Positions 54,209 to 64,000 of a stretch of DNA of 64,000 nucleotides are shown in pieces. The notes beneath the pieces were generated by a model that was given only the letters and a program-made list of their open reading frames with translations, ran no database searches and had not been told where the DNA came from. Position numbers and translations under genes: made by a program. Within the stretch, counting starts at the first letter, position 1; every line of letters starts with the position of its first letter. This DNA comes from Prinsepia uniflora (Eukaryota > Streptophyta > Magnoliopsida > Rosales > Rosaceae): assembly GCA_032719365.1 (NCBI GenBank), contig CM064876.1, positions 60,197,864 through 60,261,863 of the forward strand. Reading direction: 5' to 3'.

Positions 54209-57200
54209 AGGTTTGCTCTTATGGTACGCGCAGGTCGAGGATGTGATGTCTCTACGTGGTCAACCCGTCATCAATTTGAACGTTAGGGTAGTGGTTTGAA
54301 AGTTAGTGGAAATAAATTGTGGATAGATTACGTTTAACGCGATATGCTGTGAATCAGTGTGATTTGACTCGGTGAGGGTCGTATATGGTGATTATATTGG
54401 ATATGAAGGAATTGCAGTGTTGGGACTGTTGGACGGTCAGGCTATGTCAGATTGGTAATGGTATTGCACTCTGCAGCCGAAGTTATGGTAATCGGTTAGA
54501 CCTAGTTGGTTGTTGTGCTAACCTAGTTGGGTGTCGTGCTACCGCAGTTTGTGATGGATAGTTTGGTACAGTGAGGTCGTGGATGATCTGGTGGACGACA
54601 CTGGTTGAGTCGCGTTGAGACTAGTTAGAGATTGGTTGGATAGGTTACCAGGGCGGGATACTTGTCAATGGAATCCAGGAGTGGGGATACAGAGTAGTGA
54701 GTACTGGCGGTTGATTCTGGCTAGATATGGAGTCTGGATAGTGATGTCTGGTGGTTGGGTCTGTACGAGTTTATGGCAGGCACTACTATCGAGGATGGAT
54801 GCAGCTGTGATTGTGGAGAATCGTGGGATGTTCAGGGAACATTCATTTTCTTGTATGGGTTGTCAGGGTGATTGTACCCAGAGTTGTTAGGTACGAGGGA
54901 GGCAAAGTTCCTCCAACTTGAGCAGAGGTACGGGGTCGTTGCTCGGTATGAGCAAAGATCCAGGGTTGTCTGATTCGCACACAGTGTGCTGGTGCTAGTG
55001 CTAGTGCTAGTGCTAGTGCTGGTGCTGGTGCCGGTGATTGTGATGACGATGAGCCACGAGTTGGGATGTGACTCAGTCGTGATGGGCATACGTTTGGTAT
55101 TTGTGATCCGGCAGTGGATGAGTTGGACTGGATGGGATCTAGCAGTGGATGTGATGTGTTGGGATTCTAACCCAACCGTTAGTGTGATAACTGATGTGAT
55201 TGGAATGATTAAGTGATAACTGAATGAAACGGTATGAACAAATAGGCGAGTTGGGGTACCAAGTTAGCTTGGTACAGACACGTGGTTGATGCACGAGTGA
55301 GTTGGTACCGACATGGTTGGAACTTCGAAATCGAAAGAGGTTGTGATTGAGGTGACGAGAGGAGTGCATGATTCAGAAGTGGTGATGCGTATTCCGAAAT
55401 TCCCGAGGGTGACTTTCCATTTTCTTCCCATGGAAGATGATGTTGTTGTCACCAGCACGTGGTCATGTATGGTTGAGAGACCCATATTGGTTTTGGGTAA
55501 TCAAGAGAAGTTGTGATTAAGGCGATGAGAGGAGTGCTTGATTCAACATTGGTGATGGGTATTCTGAAGTCATTCGGGGTGACTTCTTATTTTCTACCCA
55601 TAGAAGATGATGGTTGTTATCACCAGTACATTGATCGTGTATTGGTTGGTGGACCCGTGATTTGTTTTGGGTCATAGGACAAGAGAAGTTGTGTTTAATT
55701 CTGAATTGGTGGTGAATGTGGAGGTCATCATTCCACCTAAGGAAATATGACGAGGGAGTACAGTTAGGGTAAGATGAGGAGAAGGATGTCGTGGAATGAC
55801 AAGGATCGATATGAGGTAATTGGAGACAACCCACAATCTAGATGTGTTTCGTCTTTGACTGAGTGATTATATGTGAAACGGTTAAGGAACGATGTGATAG
55901 TATACGATTTCATTGAGGGTGTAAGACCCTATGACCATATTTCGGGTGGTCGTTAGCTGAGAGTGAGCATGTGTGGATCCACCTAGGATCGCGATATGGA
56001 TCGGGATCGTGATGTTGAGGATATAGGGCATTGTGACGATCGAGGATCGTGATGTTAATGATAGGGTGATGTTGTGATGGATCAGGATGTCGTGACGTAC
56101 TGGCAGACTTCGTCTTGTTGTTTATGCTAAGCTAGGAGCAGAGGAGAATCGTTTTGTGAGACAGTTGAAGAATCTTTTGGAATAGTTAGTGAGATGACAG
56201 GACAGAGGTTGAATATGGGAATGTTGGGTCTACTTCTTTTCGAGGTTAATCCTGTATGATGTATTAATAGGACAAGTGGGTATCCGATGGGGTCGGATTG
56301 GTCAGTCTTGGATATGTGAATGATGGGATTTACTTCCTTTCGAAGTCAATCGAATATGGTATGGTAAACGAATGAGTAGATATCTGACAAGTTCATATCG
56401 GTACGTCTCGAGAGACGTGGGTGAGATTGGATGCTATATTTGGCATGAATAGGTACGCCTTGGTGGGTGTGAGTCGGATTAGTAAGTGTTGGATGGCGTG
56501 ATTGGGAGTAGACGTATTGATGCTGTTCGGGTGACCAGGGGACTTGGATTGGACAAGGAATTGGGAGTGTATGATCTGTCTCATGTGAGATTGGACTGAT
56601 AAACTCCAGAATTGAAGCGTGTTTAGCTACAAGCTATATAGTGGGCTGGTTGGTGGATGGATGTACGTACTAGGTACGTTGTGCGAGAATCGATACTGGA
56701 CAAGCCTGAGTGGTTCTTGGTGACGGTATATAGGATATACCAGTGGCATGTTGATGCGCATATTGGTAGTCGGCTTAGTTCTGATATCATTGGGTTGGTT
56801 GAGAACATGAATTGGACATTGGATACTGTGCGTTGGGCCAGAGAGATTTTGATGGGTTATGGGTTTAGTGTTTGTGTGAGCAGGTTCTTAGAGCCGTGGA
56901 TGGCTAGTGGAACCCTATAGTTGTGATGTGTATCACTACTGGGCAGGTATTCGATAGGGTCCAGTTACACACAGGTCGAGTGAGATGTTGGTATACGTAT
57001 ACTCAGGTTGAGTGAGTTGGTGATTAGTGTAACAACAAGTGAGTATAATGTCAGTTTTGACTAGGGATTCTCAAGTGGTGACAATGTGGGAAGTGTCGGC
57101 GTAATGGCAGAATTATCAATGGGTATCATCTCAGAAGGTGTGGTTAATTTGTGATCATGCATCGCTTCCGAGGGGTCAATGTGTGGTCAATTTGTGGACA

Positions 57201-57339
57201 TGCACTTATACACGCGGGGTGTATACGAGGATATACTAAATGCAAAACCTGAATGTGAGGTCGAATTTGCTTTCCACGATGTGGATGTGGAATCAAAATG
57301 GTTAGAATTTTGAGGACGAAATTATTTAAGGGGGAAGCT
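54209..57339 (+). other. LARD2 internal noncoding domain and PPT
   Basis: Homologous in blocks to 36353-39614 of LARD1 and likewise without retroviral protein motifs. It contains a (GTGCTA)n hexanucleotide run at about 54985-55030 and a tandem duplication with a period of about 170 bp (55341-55690). It ends with the purine tract AAGGGGGAAG (57328-57337) before the 3' LTR. Confidence 0.75.
55341..55690 (+). repeat. Tandem 170-bp duplication in LARD2
   Basis: Copies start at TTGTGATTGAGGTGACGAGA (55341) and TTGTGATTAAGGCGATGAGA (55511); a third partial copy starts near 55689. Both full copies translate to similar open segments (HFLPMEDD and YFLPIEDD), but stops follow and LARD1 has only part of one copy. 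Confidence 0.75.
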
Positions 57340-59846
57340 TGTAACGACCCATCCCGAATATCGAGATTAAATATTAATTAATTATGGATTTAAAATGGCT
57401 AATCGGGGATTAGTCAAGAATTATCGGACGTTCAGGGTGAAATTACGATTTTGCCCCTAAACGAGGGTAAAAAGTTGTCTTTTGACCCGGGAGGTCTGAT
57501 GCACGTGGAACGATGACCGTGACGTAGATTGAGACGTTAAGAGTACGTTGACAAGCGGCACGTCAAAATCGGACGTTCAACGGGAAAGTTATTATTCATG
57601 GAAGGTTCGAGGCACTATTGCATATTTTACGAGACTGATAGACTTTTGTCATTAAGTGGGCCCAGATATTTGTATCAGGCCCAATGGATGAGTGACAAGT
57701 GTCACCCATTCATTGCTTCCCTTAAACAGATACATGCATTTGCTCCCCATTCCCTTTCTCATTCATTCGATCATGCCAACCCGAAACCCCATCGAACCAC
57801 CACCCCAATCCCTTCCTCGCACCTGGTTTTGATTTGAGAGAGAAAGGGAGTGGTTGAGGAGCTAGGTCACGATGAGAGATGGGGATGCGACGCCGTGGAC
57901 GGCTGAAGAGTCGCTGGAAGTAGGTAAACCCGTAAACCTTTATGTTTCAAATTTTGGATTGTGGGATATGGACGTTTTGAATGGGTCCTGATGATTTGAG
58001 AACGTTTGTGGGGGTGATACGAGCCCGTGGACAGCGAGAACAGGGGCGGAGGACAATGGAACCGCCTGGAAAGCAGCGAAAAAAACAGGGTTGTGAGGTT
58101 CTGGATCAAATAGGAAATCTCCAGCCTGTTTTGCATGTTTTTGAAACGATAGATCGATAGGAAATGATGAGACTAGGAGGTAGGAATTGGAATGGATGAA
58201 AAAGAATGAAAAATGAGGGAGTTATGGGGGTGAACCAGTTCTGCAAGTTTGGGTGGACGGGAGTTGCAAAACCGGTCTGAACCGGCCGATCTGCGAGAGG
58301 TTGAAGATGAAGTCCTTGGGCACGTGAGGCCCACGTGCAGCGCCTTTAAGAAGCACGTGGGGGTCCATGGGGTAATTCTGGTGGATGTTGTCAACATGTG
58401 AAATCATCTATTCGATGTAACGAACATTTTGGGACAAGTTTCGAGTCGATCAGACATCATTTCGATATAGTTCGAGATGTCCGAAGGTTTAGGATCGAGT
58501 TTAAAATATGATAAAAATTCGGGAAAATTATGGGGCTTTAATGAGAGGTTATATAAGTAGTTAGTATCTCTCTAGTATGATTTGGACAGGTTTGGATATT
58601 TCGAGGACGGTGATTTAGCTCGGGGAGGCTTATGACACGCATATCGAAGCGGCAACTAGGACGGTATGTGAGTAGACATTAATTTCTAAATCGTGATGCA
58701 TGCATAAATATTTTATATGTTATATATATATATGATTTCTATGAATATGATTGTGGTATCGGTGATTTACATATTTGTACGTATTTCGAGATAATTTTCG
58801 TATTTGCATGTATATCAAGGTTTATGGTTTTTAATAATGGTTCAATGGTATGATTTTGGATTTGGAAATATGGAATCGGACTTGAGACCCATTTGATTTA
58901 CGAACTATCGGACTACGAGTCCATTTGATTTAATAAGGCATCGGGTTGGGGGCCCAGTTGGTTTATATGATCGGGCTTGAGGCCCAAGTGGTTTATGATA
59001 TTGGGCATAAGTCCCATTGTGGTTTATAAATATGATTTTGGGTTCGGAGACCCTAAATGGACTTGGATTTGAGAATGTAGATTTCTGAGTTTACGATGGC
59101 TTTATGGAAAACCGGGCATAGACCCTTTGAAAGGTTTGAAAGATTTTGAGATGATTTACGAAAGGTTTTTCATATACCATCCTTTTATCTATGGATTGTC
59201 TCCTCCAGGGAGGGTCGTTGGCCTGAGTGAACCATGAAGTAGTCACGGACACTAACTGAGAGGAGTCGCCCCCATGGGGTACCTCACTCTCAAGAAGACA
59301 TTATGGATTATAATCCTATGGAGGGTTATTGATCTGCAAACATTGACCTGGGTGGACCCTGGGGAGACTTGGGACTTGAGACCCCGAGTAGCACGCGTAG
59401 CTTTGGAAACCGTGACAGTACTGATTGTGACATTGATAGGTCGTTAATTAAGCATTATTTTATATTATTTTATACCCTTTATACTTTACTTTTAATATTT
59501 AAATAATAAATAATTAGATAAAATAATTTATTTTGTGATATTTTTGTAGAAATAAATAAATCTTGGAATTTGGAGCATTTTGGTGAAAGAATCGTCCAGA
59601 TCGGAATTATAACGAAGAAATTATGGACGAAATATGAGAAGCCACCGAAAATCGCAAGGAAATTCGGTGGGAAGCTGCTGAAATCCAGAAGCTCAAACCA
59701 AAAATCAGCATCTTTTCCTCAAAATCGGCATATTTTCCCCAAAATCCACCCAATCTCATCATTTCCATCACTTCTTCATATATTATTTTATTGTTATTTT
59801 TATATTTTAATTTTGTACTTTATTTAAACAATTGTGGCACTCCCTC

Positions 59847-59854
59847 TATAAATA
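59847..59854 (+). promoter_or_regulatory. TATA box in Athila LTR, inside a palindrome
   Basis: TATAAATA lies within CTCTATAAATAGAG (59844-59857). The layout equals that of the LTR at 11542 (12207-12222), but the arm bases differ on both sides. Confidence 0.6.
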
Positions 59855-61110
59855 GAGAGGTCATTTCATGTATTTGGGGTGTCCCCATGAGGTCCCCCAT
59901 TAGTTCCATTTCTCCATTTCTTCCATTTTTCTTAGTTTTTAGTTCTTGATTTAGTTCCTTTGTTTCTCTCTTTTGAGAGACATTTTTGGGGACCATTTTA
60001 ACTTCTTGTAGATTTTCTTATTAATTAGCTCTCTTTTAATTCTTATTCTTAATTTATGTTACTTTTATTTTTCTTAATTTCATTTCTTCTTTACTTTGTT
60101 CTTGTGATATTTTTTTGAGATCTTTTAAACACATTTTTATGCTTTCCTTAAGAAATACCTAGGTCAGGTAATTCTAAAGCAATTCAAGAGTTTTAAGACC
60201 GAATTCCTCGTATTTCTTCTTCCATCTTCACAAGTTTTCTGCCGCTGTTCGGTGATTCTTGTGAAAATCCATATTTTTCTACTTAAATTCTTGTTATTGT
60301 TATTGGTTTTACTTATAATTCAATATATGTGTTGATATTTTCTTTCTAACATTTGTAAGTGAGAATGCAATCTCCATGTGTTTTACTTTTTGAATTTCTT
60401 TTACTTCATATGTTTTAGTGCTTAAACTTCAATTCGAAGCTAAATGTTGATCCGCTGTTCGGGGCATTTAGAATAAAGTTGAAGAGATTTAATGTTTGAT
60501 CGTTGTTCGGCGCATTAAATCATTAACTTAAGGTGAATCATATTGTAAGTAATAATCCGATGTTCGGTGCATTTATAATATGAAAAATGTATGCATGTAT
60601 TTGAGATGATTAAGGTAAGATTTCGTGATTGGTTCAATATAAGCACGATGTTAGAGTGTTGGTAAAAATATGTGTTTGAAGAAAGTTCACTAATACAAAG
60701 GTTAAAGTAGAAGTAGAATTAAGTATTTAATTATTTTTTATTTGTTTTATTTAGTTTAGATTACAAATATTTTCAAACCCCCCTTTTTAATTCTTTATTC
60801 TTTATTCTTTTATTCTTTTATTCTTTTATTATTTTATTTTATTCTTTATTCTTTTATCCCTTTATTCTTTAATTAATTAATTCTTTGATTATTTAATTCT
60901 TTTATTATTTTATTCTTTAATTCATTAATTTATTCATTATTTTTTTATTCATTATTCTTTCTCACTAACACATTATTAATGTTCCCTAATTTCCCTGGTT
61001 AAGAACGATCCATATTTACCAATACTACATCTACACACAAAAATGTTTAAATTGCATAACACTCAAATTACGTGTTTAATTTGATGCGTAGTTTGGGCCT
61101 TGTCAATTTT

Positions 61111-61128
61111 TGGCGCCGTTGCCGGGGA
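61111..61128 (+). other. Athila primer-binding site (tRNA-Asp type)
   Basis: TGGCGCCGTTGCCGGGGA, five bases after the LTR end, identical to 13295-13312. Confidence 0.88.
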
Positions 61129-61499
61129 AATTGAAAATCATTTTTAATTTGTTAGTGTATGTATATAAATTATGCATATTATACTTGTTTATAAATTTAA
61201 CTTTTGTTAATATTATATTTGTTTATAACTTTTACTTACTTGTTTATATTTTATTTATCCATCTTATTTTTGTTCTTATTATTTTTGTTTATAATGTTCG
61301 TATTTTACTTATTCATAGTTTCTAATTTATGCTTGTTCATAAATGTTCATAATTTTTTTTATATTTGTTCATATTCAAATTGTTTATGTAAATTTAAAAT
61401 TCTATCATACTTATTTATAATTTAATTTTATTTGTACTTGTCATAAATGCATATTGTACATATTCACTTTTCCTTACTTTTTTTTTTCCTTTACACTTT

Positions 61500-61770
61500 A
61501 TTTCTTTACACTTTAATTCATTAACTTTAACTTTATTCCATAACTTTAAATTTATTTCATTACTTTAAATTTATTCCATTAACTTTTTCTTTATTGCATT
61601 AACTTTAACTTTATTCCATTAACTTTTTATTTCATTAACTTTTTATTCCACTAACTTTATTCCATTAACTTTTTATTCCATTAACTTTTTATTCCACTAA
61701 CTTTATTCCATTAACTTTTTATTCCACTAACTTTATTTCATTAACTTTTTATTCCATTAACTTTTTGATT
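61500..61770 (+). repeat. Minisatellite in Athila leader (CCATTAACTTT units)
   Basis: Repeats of TTTTTATTCCATTAACTTT and the variant with CCACTAAC. Homologous to 13680-13910 but with more and different units. Confidence 0.75.
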
Positions 61771-62860
61771 ACACTTATTTTATTCTTATGTAATTATTTA
61801 TTTGGTTATGTCTTGATAAAATTTAAATTTAAATTTAAAAAAATTTGAAATAAAAAAATTTTAAAAAAAAATCTTATCTTAGCTTTGTATTAGTGTTAAT
61901 TCATACTTGTAAATAAATGTTGTATATGATACTTGTTACCTTTTATACTTGTTCATAAATTGTTCATAACTTTTATATTTCATAGTATACATACATACTT
62001 GTTCATAATAGACTTTCATTTATGTTTGTTTATAATTCTCTTACTTGTCATATTATTCTTGTTCATACTTGTACATAATGTTCATTCTTTTTAATTGTTC
62101 ATAAATGCTTATGGTACATGTTCCCTTTTCCTTATTTTTACTTTTATTTATTTTTATTTGTTTTTGTAATTAAAAAAAACATTAAATTCGTAAAAAAAAA
62201 ATTCCTTTTTTTATTTAATTTTTAAATTCCAAAAAAAATTAATTAATAAAAAAAAATTCTTATCTTCACTTTGTATTAGTGTAAATCTAAATTGTTAAAT
62301 AAATCTTATACATATATTAGTTTGTTAATGTGAAATTGTTTTGTAAATATCATTACTTGTGAATGAAACCATACTTGTAAATAAATTATTCATACGTAAA
62401 TTGTCATGTTATATTTGTAAATTGTGCATAAAAACATACTTGTAAATAGTTCTTACATTCATGCATTAGTCTCGGCTATATGTAGATCACTTGTGCTTCG
62501 AAGTTTAGATTTTGATCTTTAATCGGCGAAGACTCTTTTGTTAACTCTCACCCACGGTGATTGTTAACACTTGAGTCATCTTAATTCCTCTAAAATTAGA
62601 AATTTTCGAGGGTGATGTCTAGGACAAGAGACGGTACTCATAACGGGTTTTGGGTCTAAGAAAGGGATATCAATGGAATTTAAGCCTCGGGATGTCTTGA
62701 AATTAGCCTTACCTCTTGTGTGTATTCTTTCTAACCTAGTCACTTTTGAACTTGCCCAAACAGTTGAATTAATCCAAGATATTTACTTGGGCCGCACGGA
62801 CGTATAAGTCTCCATCTAAACTTTGAGGCTATGTGAACCATATATATCTTTGACTTCCCC

Positions 62861-62990
62861 CGACATGTAAATATTGTTTATATCTTAATCTACATTAATT
62901 GTCATGACAAAGTTAAATTGCATCTTTAGTTTAACTAATTTGCATGTTTCAATTAATGTAGATTAAGATATAAACAATATTTACATGTCG
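62861..62990. repeat. Perfect 41-bp inverted repeat at a breakpoint
   Basis: 62861-62901 (CGACATGTAAATATT...ATTAATTG) is the exact reverse complement of 62950-62990, with a 48-bp spacer. The right arm ends where the LARD2 LTR sequence resumes (TGATAATCC). The left arm is normal Athila leader sequence, as in 14998-15038, so the right arm is the new copy. Confidence 0.95.
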
Positions 62991-63030
62991 TGATAATCCT
63001 AGGGGAATTGGGATAGGTCGTGTCAAGAAA

Positions 63031-63657
63031 ACTTTCCAAACCTTGATTTCCATCGGGTTGGCCCTTCTCACCTTCCTTTTTTTATGGGAAGAAGCTCCCT
63101 TATACACTCAGCCCTAAATTCCATGTCCATGGCCTCGACGACGTCTATGTAGCCTAGAGTTCAATCAGGGGCCCAAGTAAGCAATCTCAGTTGTTTCTAC
63201 CTCTTACTTTTAGGTGGTAAAGGCAAAGAGTTGATGGAATTTTTGTCACTTCCCACCTCTCGTGTGTGTTTTGATCCTTCTTTCTTTAAACTGGAAAGCC
63301 AACTGGTAAAGGACACCTATAATGCTCTGAAAGTGACACTTGTCTCTCAGAGAAATAACTGAGTCAAGAATTAATGACTCATCAACCAATCAATTACCAA
63401 ACAGTCCTTGGTGTCCAAATTACCAAAATACCCTCGAATATTTATCCCCGTAACTTTTTGATTCGATCTTCATTTTCTATGTGTCGCTTATCTATGAACT
63501 CGTGAGTTTGAGACACATGTATTGGTCCGATCTAAACTTCCAAAAAACTTTCCCCAAATTAAAGTGGACTTTTGGACCATTACAAGGACAAGGGTAAATA
63601 CGTCCTTCTACAATTTAATTTATAAAGTTGCCCTAATTTTTGGGACGGATCGTTACA
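63031..63657 (-). repeat. Minus-strand long-LTR fragment (5' part of a 3' LTR)
   Basis: On the minus strand from 63657 it reads TGTAACGATCCGTCCC and continues with family features in order: GGTAATTTGG, ACGAGTTCATAGATAAGCG and GAGAGACAAGTGTCAC. It is cut at 63030 by LARD2; the remainder should lie left of 46044. Confidence 0.65.
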
Positions 63658-64000
63658 ATCTTCCCCATTACAAAAATTTCATCCTCGAAATTTGCATAGA
63701 GGTCAAGGGCCCATTTTCTACAAGTCCTCATGTCCGAAAATATCACATGAGGCCTCCCTAGACAAGGATCTCCAAACTCAACTCTAGGCTCACATCACTT
63801 CAAGATTCCCTGGCACGAGTCTTGAAACCCACCTCTGGATAGCCTCAAGATCGCACAGAGTATTCTTCCTACCATTCGATCAGCTTTGAGATCATGTCGC
63901 ATACCTGCAACGTCCGTGTAACCTTAAGATCTGGCACCGTACATGCAACCTCCCTATAGCCCACTGCTTGAGAATAATACCCCGAGTAATACGCTAGCTG
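63658..64000 (-). mobile_element. PPT and 3' internal end of a minus-strand element
   Basis: Minus-strand TAATGGGGAAGAT (63670-63658) directly before the LTR is a PPT, preceded by TTTCGAGGATGAAATTTTTG, the same pol-end-like text as in the LARDs. The rest to 64000 has no recognisable protein motif. Confidence 0.55.

Larger units (their letters stand above)
59434..62990 (+). mobile_element. Athila LTR and leader fragment
   Basis: A complete-looking Athila LTR (59434-61105, TGATAGGTC...CTTGTCA) is followed by a PBS (61111-61128) and a leader closely matching 13290-15100. No gag-pol or 3' LTR follows. The fragment ends in a 41-bp inverted copy of its own sequence, directly joined to the LARD2 LTR end. 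The left edge is an exact LTR terminus; the right edge is a rearrangement point. Confidence 0.88.
46049..63025 (+). mobile_element. LARD2: older coding-less LTR retrotransposon with nested insertions
   Basis: The element is bounded by AGAAA at 46044-46048 and 63026-63030. LTRs start TGTAACG with CCCGAATATCG and a shared AATTA-rich lead (46049 and 57340) and frame a 3145-bp internal region homologous to that of LARD1. About 10% of positions differ between the LTRs where I compared them (51959-52260 with 57739-58040), so it is older than LARD1. The 5' LTR holds a double-nested insertion and the 3' LTR a partial replacement by Athila sequence. No protein-coding capacity of its own. Confidence 0.88.
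57340..63025 (+). repeat. 3' LTR of LARD2, partly replaced by Athila sequence
   Basis: 57340-59433 matches the 5' LTR up to GTGACAT; the last 35 bp of the LTR resume at 62991 (TGATAATCC) and end GGTCGTGTCA at 63025. The counterpart of 53650-54157 in the 5' LTR (about 508 bp) is missing, so the Athila segment is not a simple insertion. Confidence 0.85.

Overview
The window looks like repeat-rich nuclear DNA of a flowering plant. The evidence is Ty3/gypsy retrotransposons of the plant-specific Tat and Athila lineages, long LTRs of the TGTAACGACCCG type, and one intact F-box/kelch gene of the plant KMD family. A eudicot is likely; I cannot name the genus from sequence alone. No prokaryotic features, rRNA, CRISPR array or convincing tRNA gene were seen.

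Layout. 1-5438: the 5' part of a minus-strand Tat-lineage element (gag, protease, RT, two RNase H domains, PBS, 5' LTR), decayed by point mutations and inserted into an Athila element. 5439-13289: the rest of that Athila element on the plus strand (end of gag, protease, an intact 901-codon RT-RNase H-integrase frame, long 3' noncoding region, LTR). 13290-16880: a second Athila internal region sharing that LTR but lacking all coding sequence. 16881-30605: old host-like sequence with a 24-bp repeat, a shattered unknown minus-strand gene, and three long solo LTRs (one inside another), then AT-rich sequence. 30611-42529: a complete coding-less LTR element (called LARD1 here; TSD CTACT, tRNA-Met-type PBS, 2.9-kb LTRs) whose 5' LTR carries a further solo LTR. 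42535-46043: a low-repeat island with the F-box/kelch gene. 46049-63025: a second, older element of the same kind (LARD2; TSD AGAAA). Its 5' LTR holds a solo LTR that holds another solo LTR, and its 3' LTR was partly replaced by an Athila LTR-leader fragment ending in a fold-back. 63031-64000: start of a minus-strand LTR and its internal flank; LARD2 sits in it, making nesting four deep.

The only gene likely to serve the plant is the F-box/kelch gene at 43614-44687. Everything else is retrotransposon sequence, relics, or spacer. Boundaries of nearly all insertions are fixed by 5-bp target-site duplications that I could read directly.

The most interesting signal is in the long-LTR family (11 copies or fragments here). 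Most copies with both ends preserved carry a 10-12-nt sequence containing GTGAGT and, 0.7-1.3 kb downstream, its complement just before a CAG|GT acceptor-like site. One subfamily shows a paired (compensatory) change. The enclosed domain is filled with short dyads whose arms vary but stay complementary around a fixed 3-nt spacer. This looks like a conserved structured RNA domain, perhaps an intron, and I know of no description of it.
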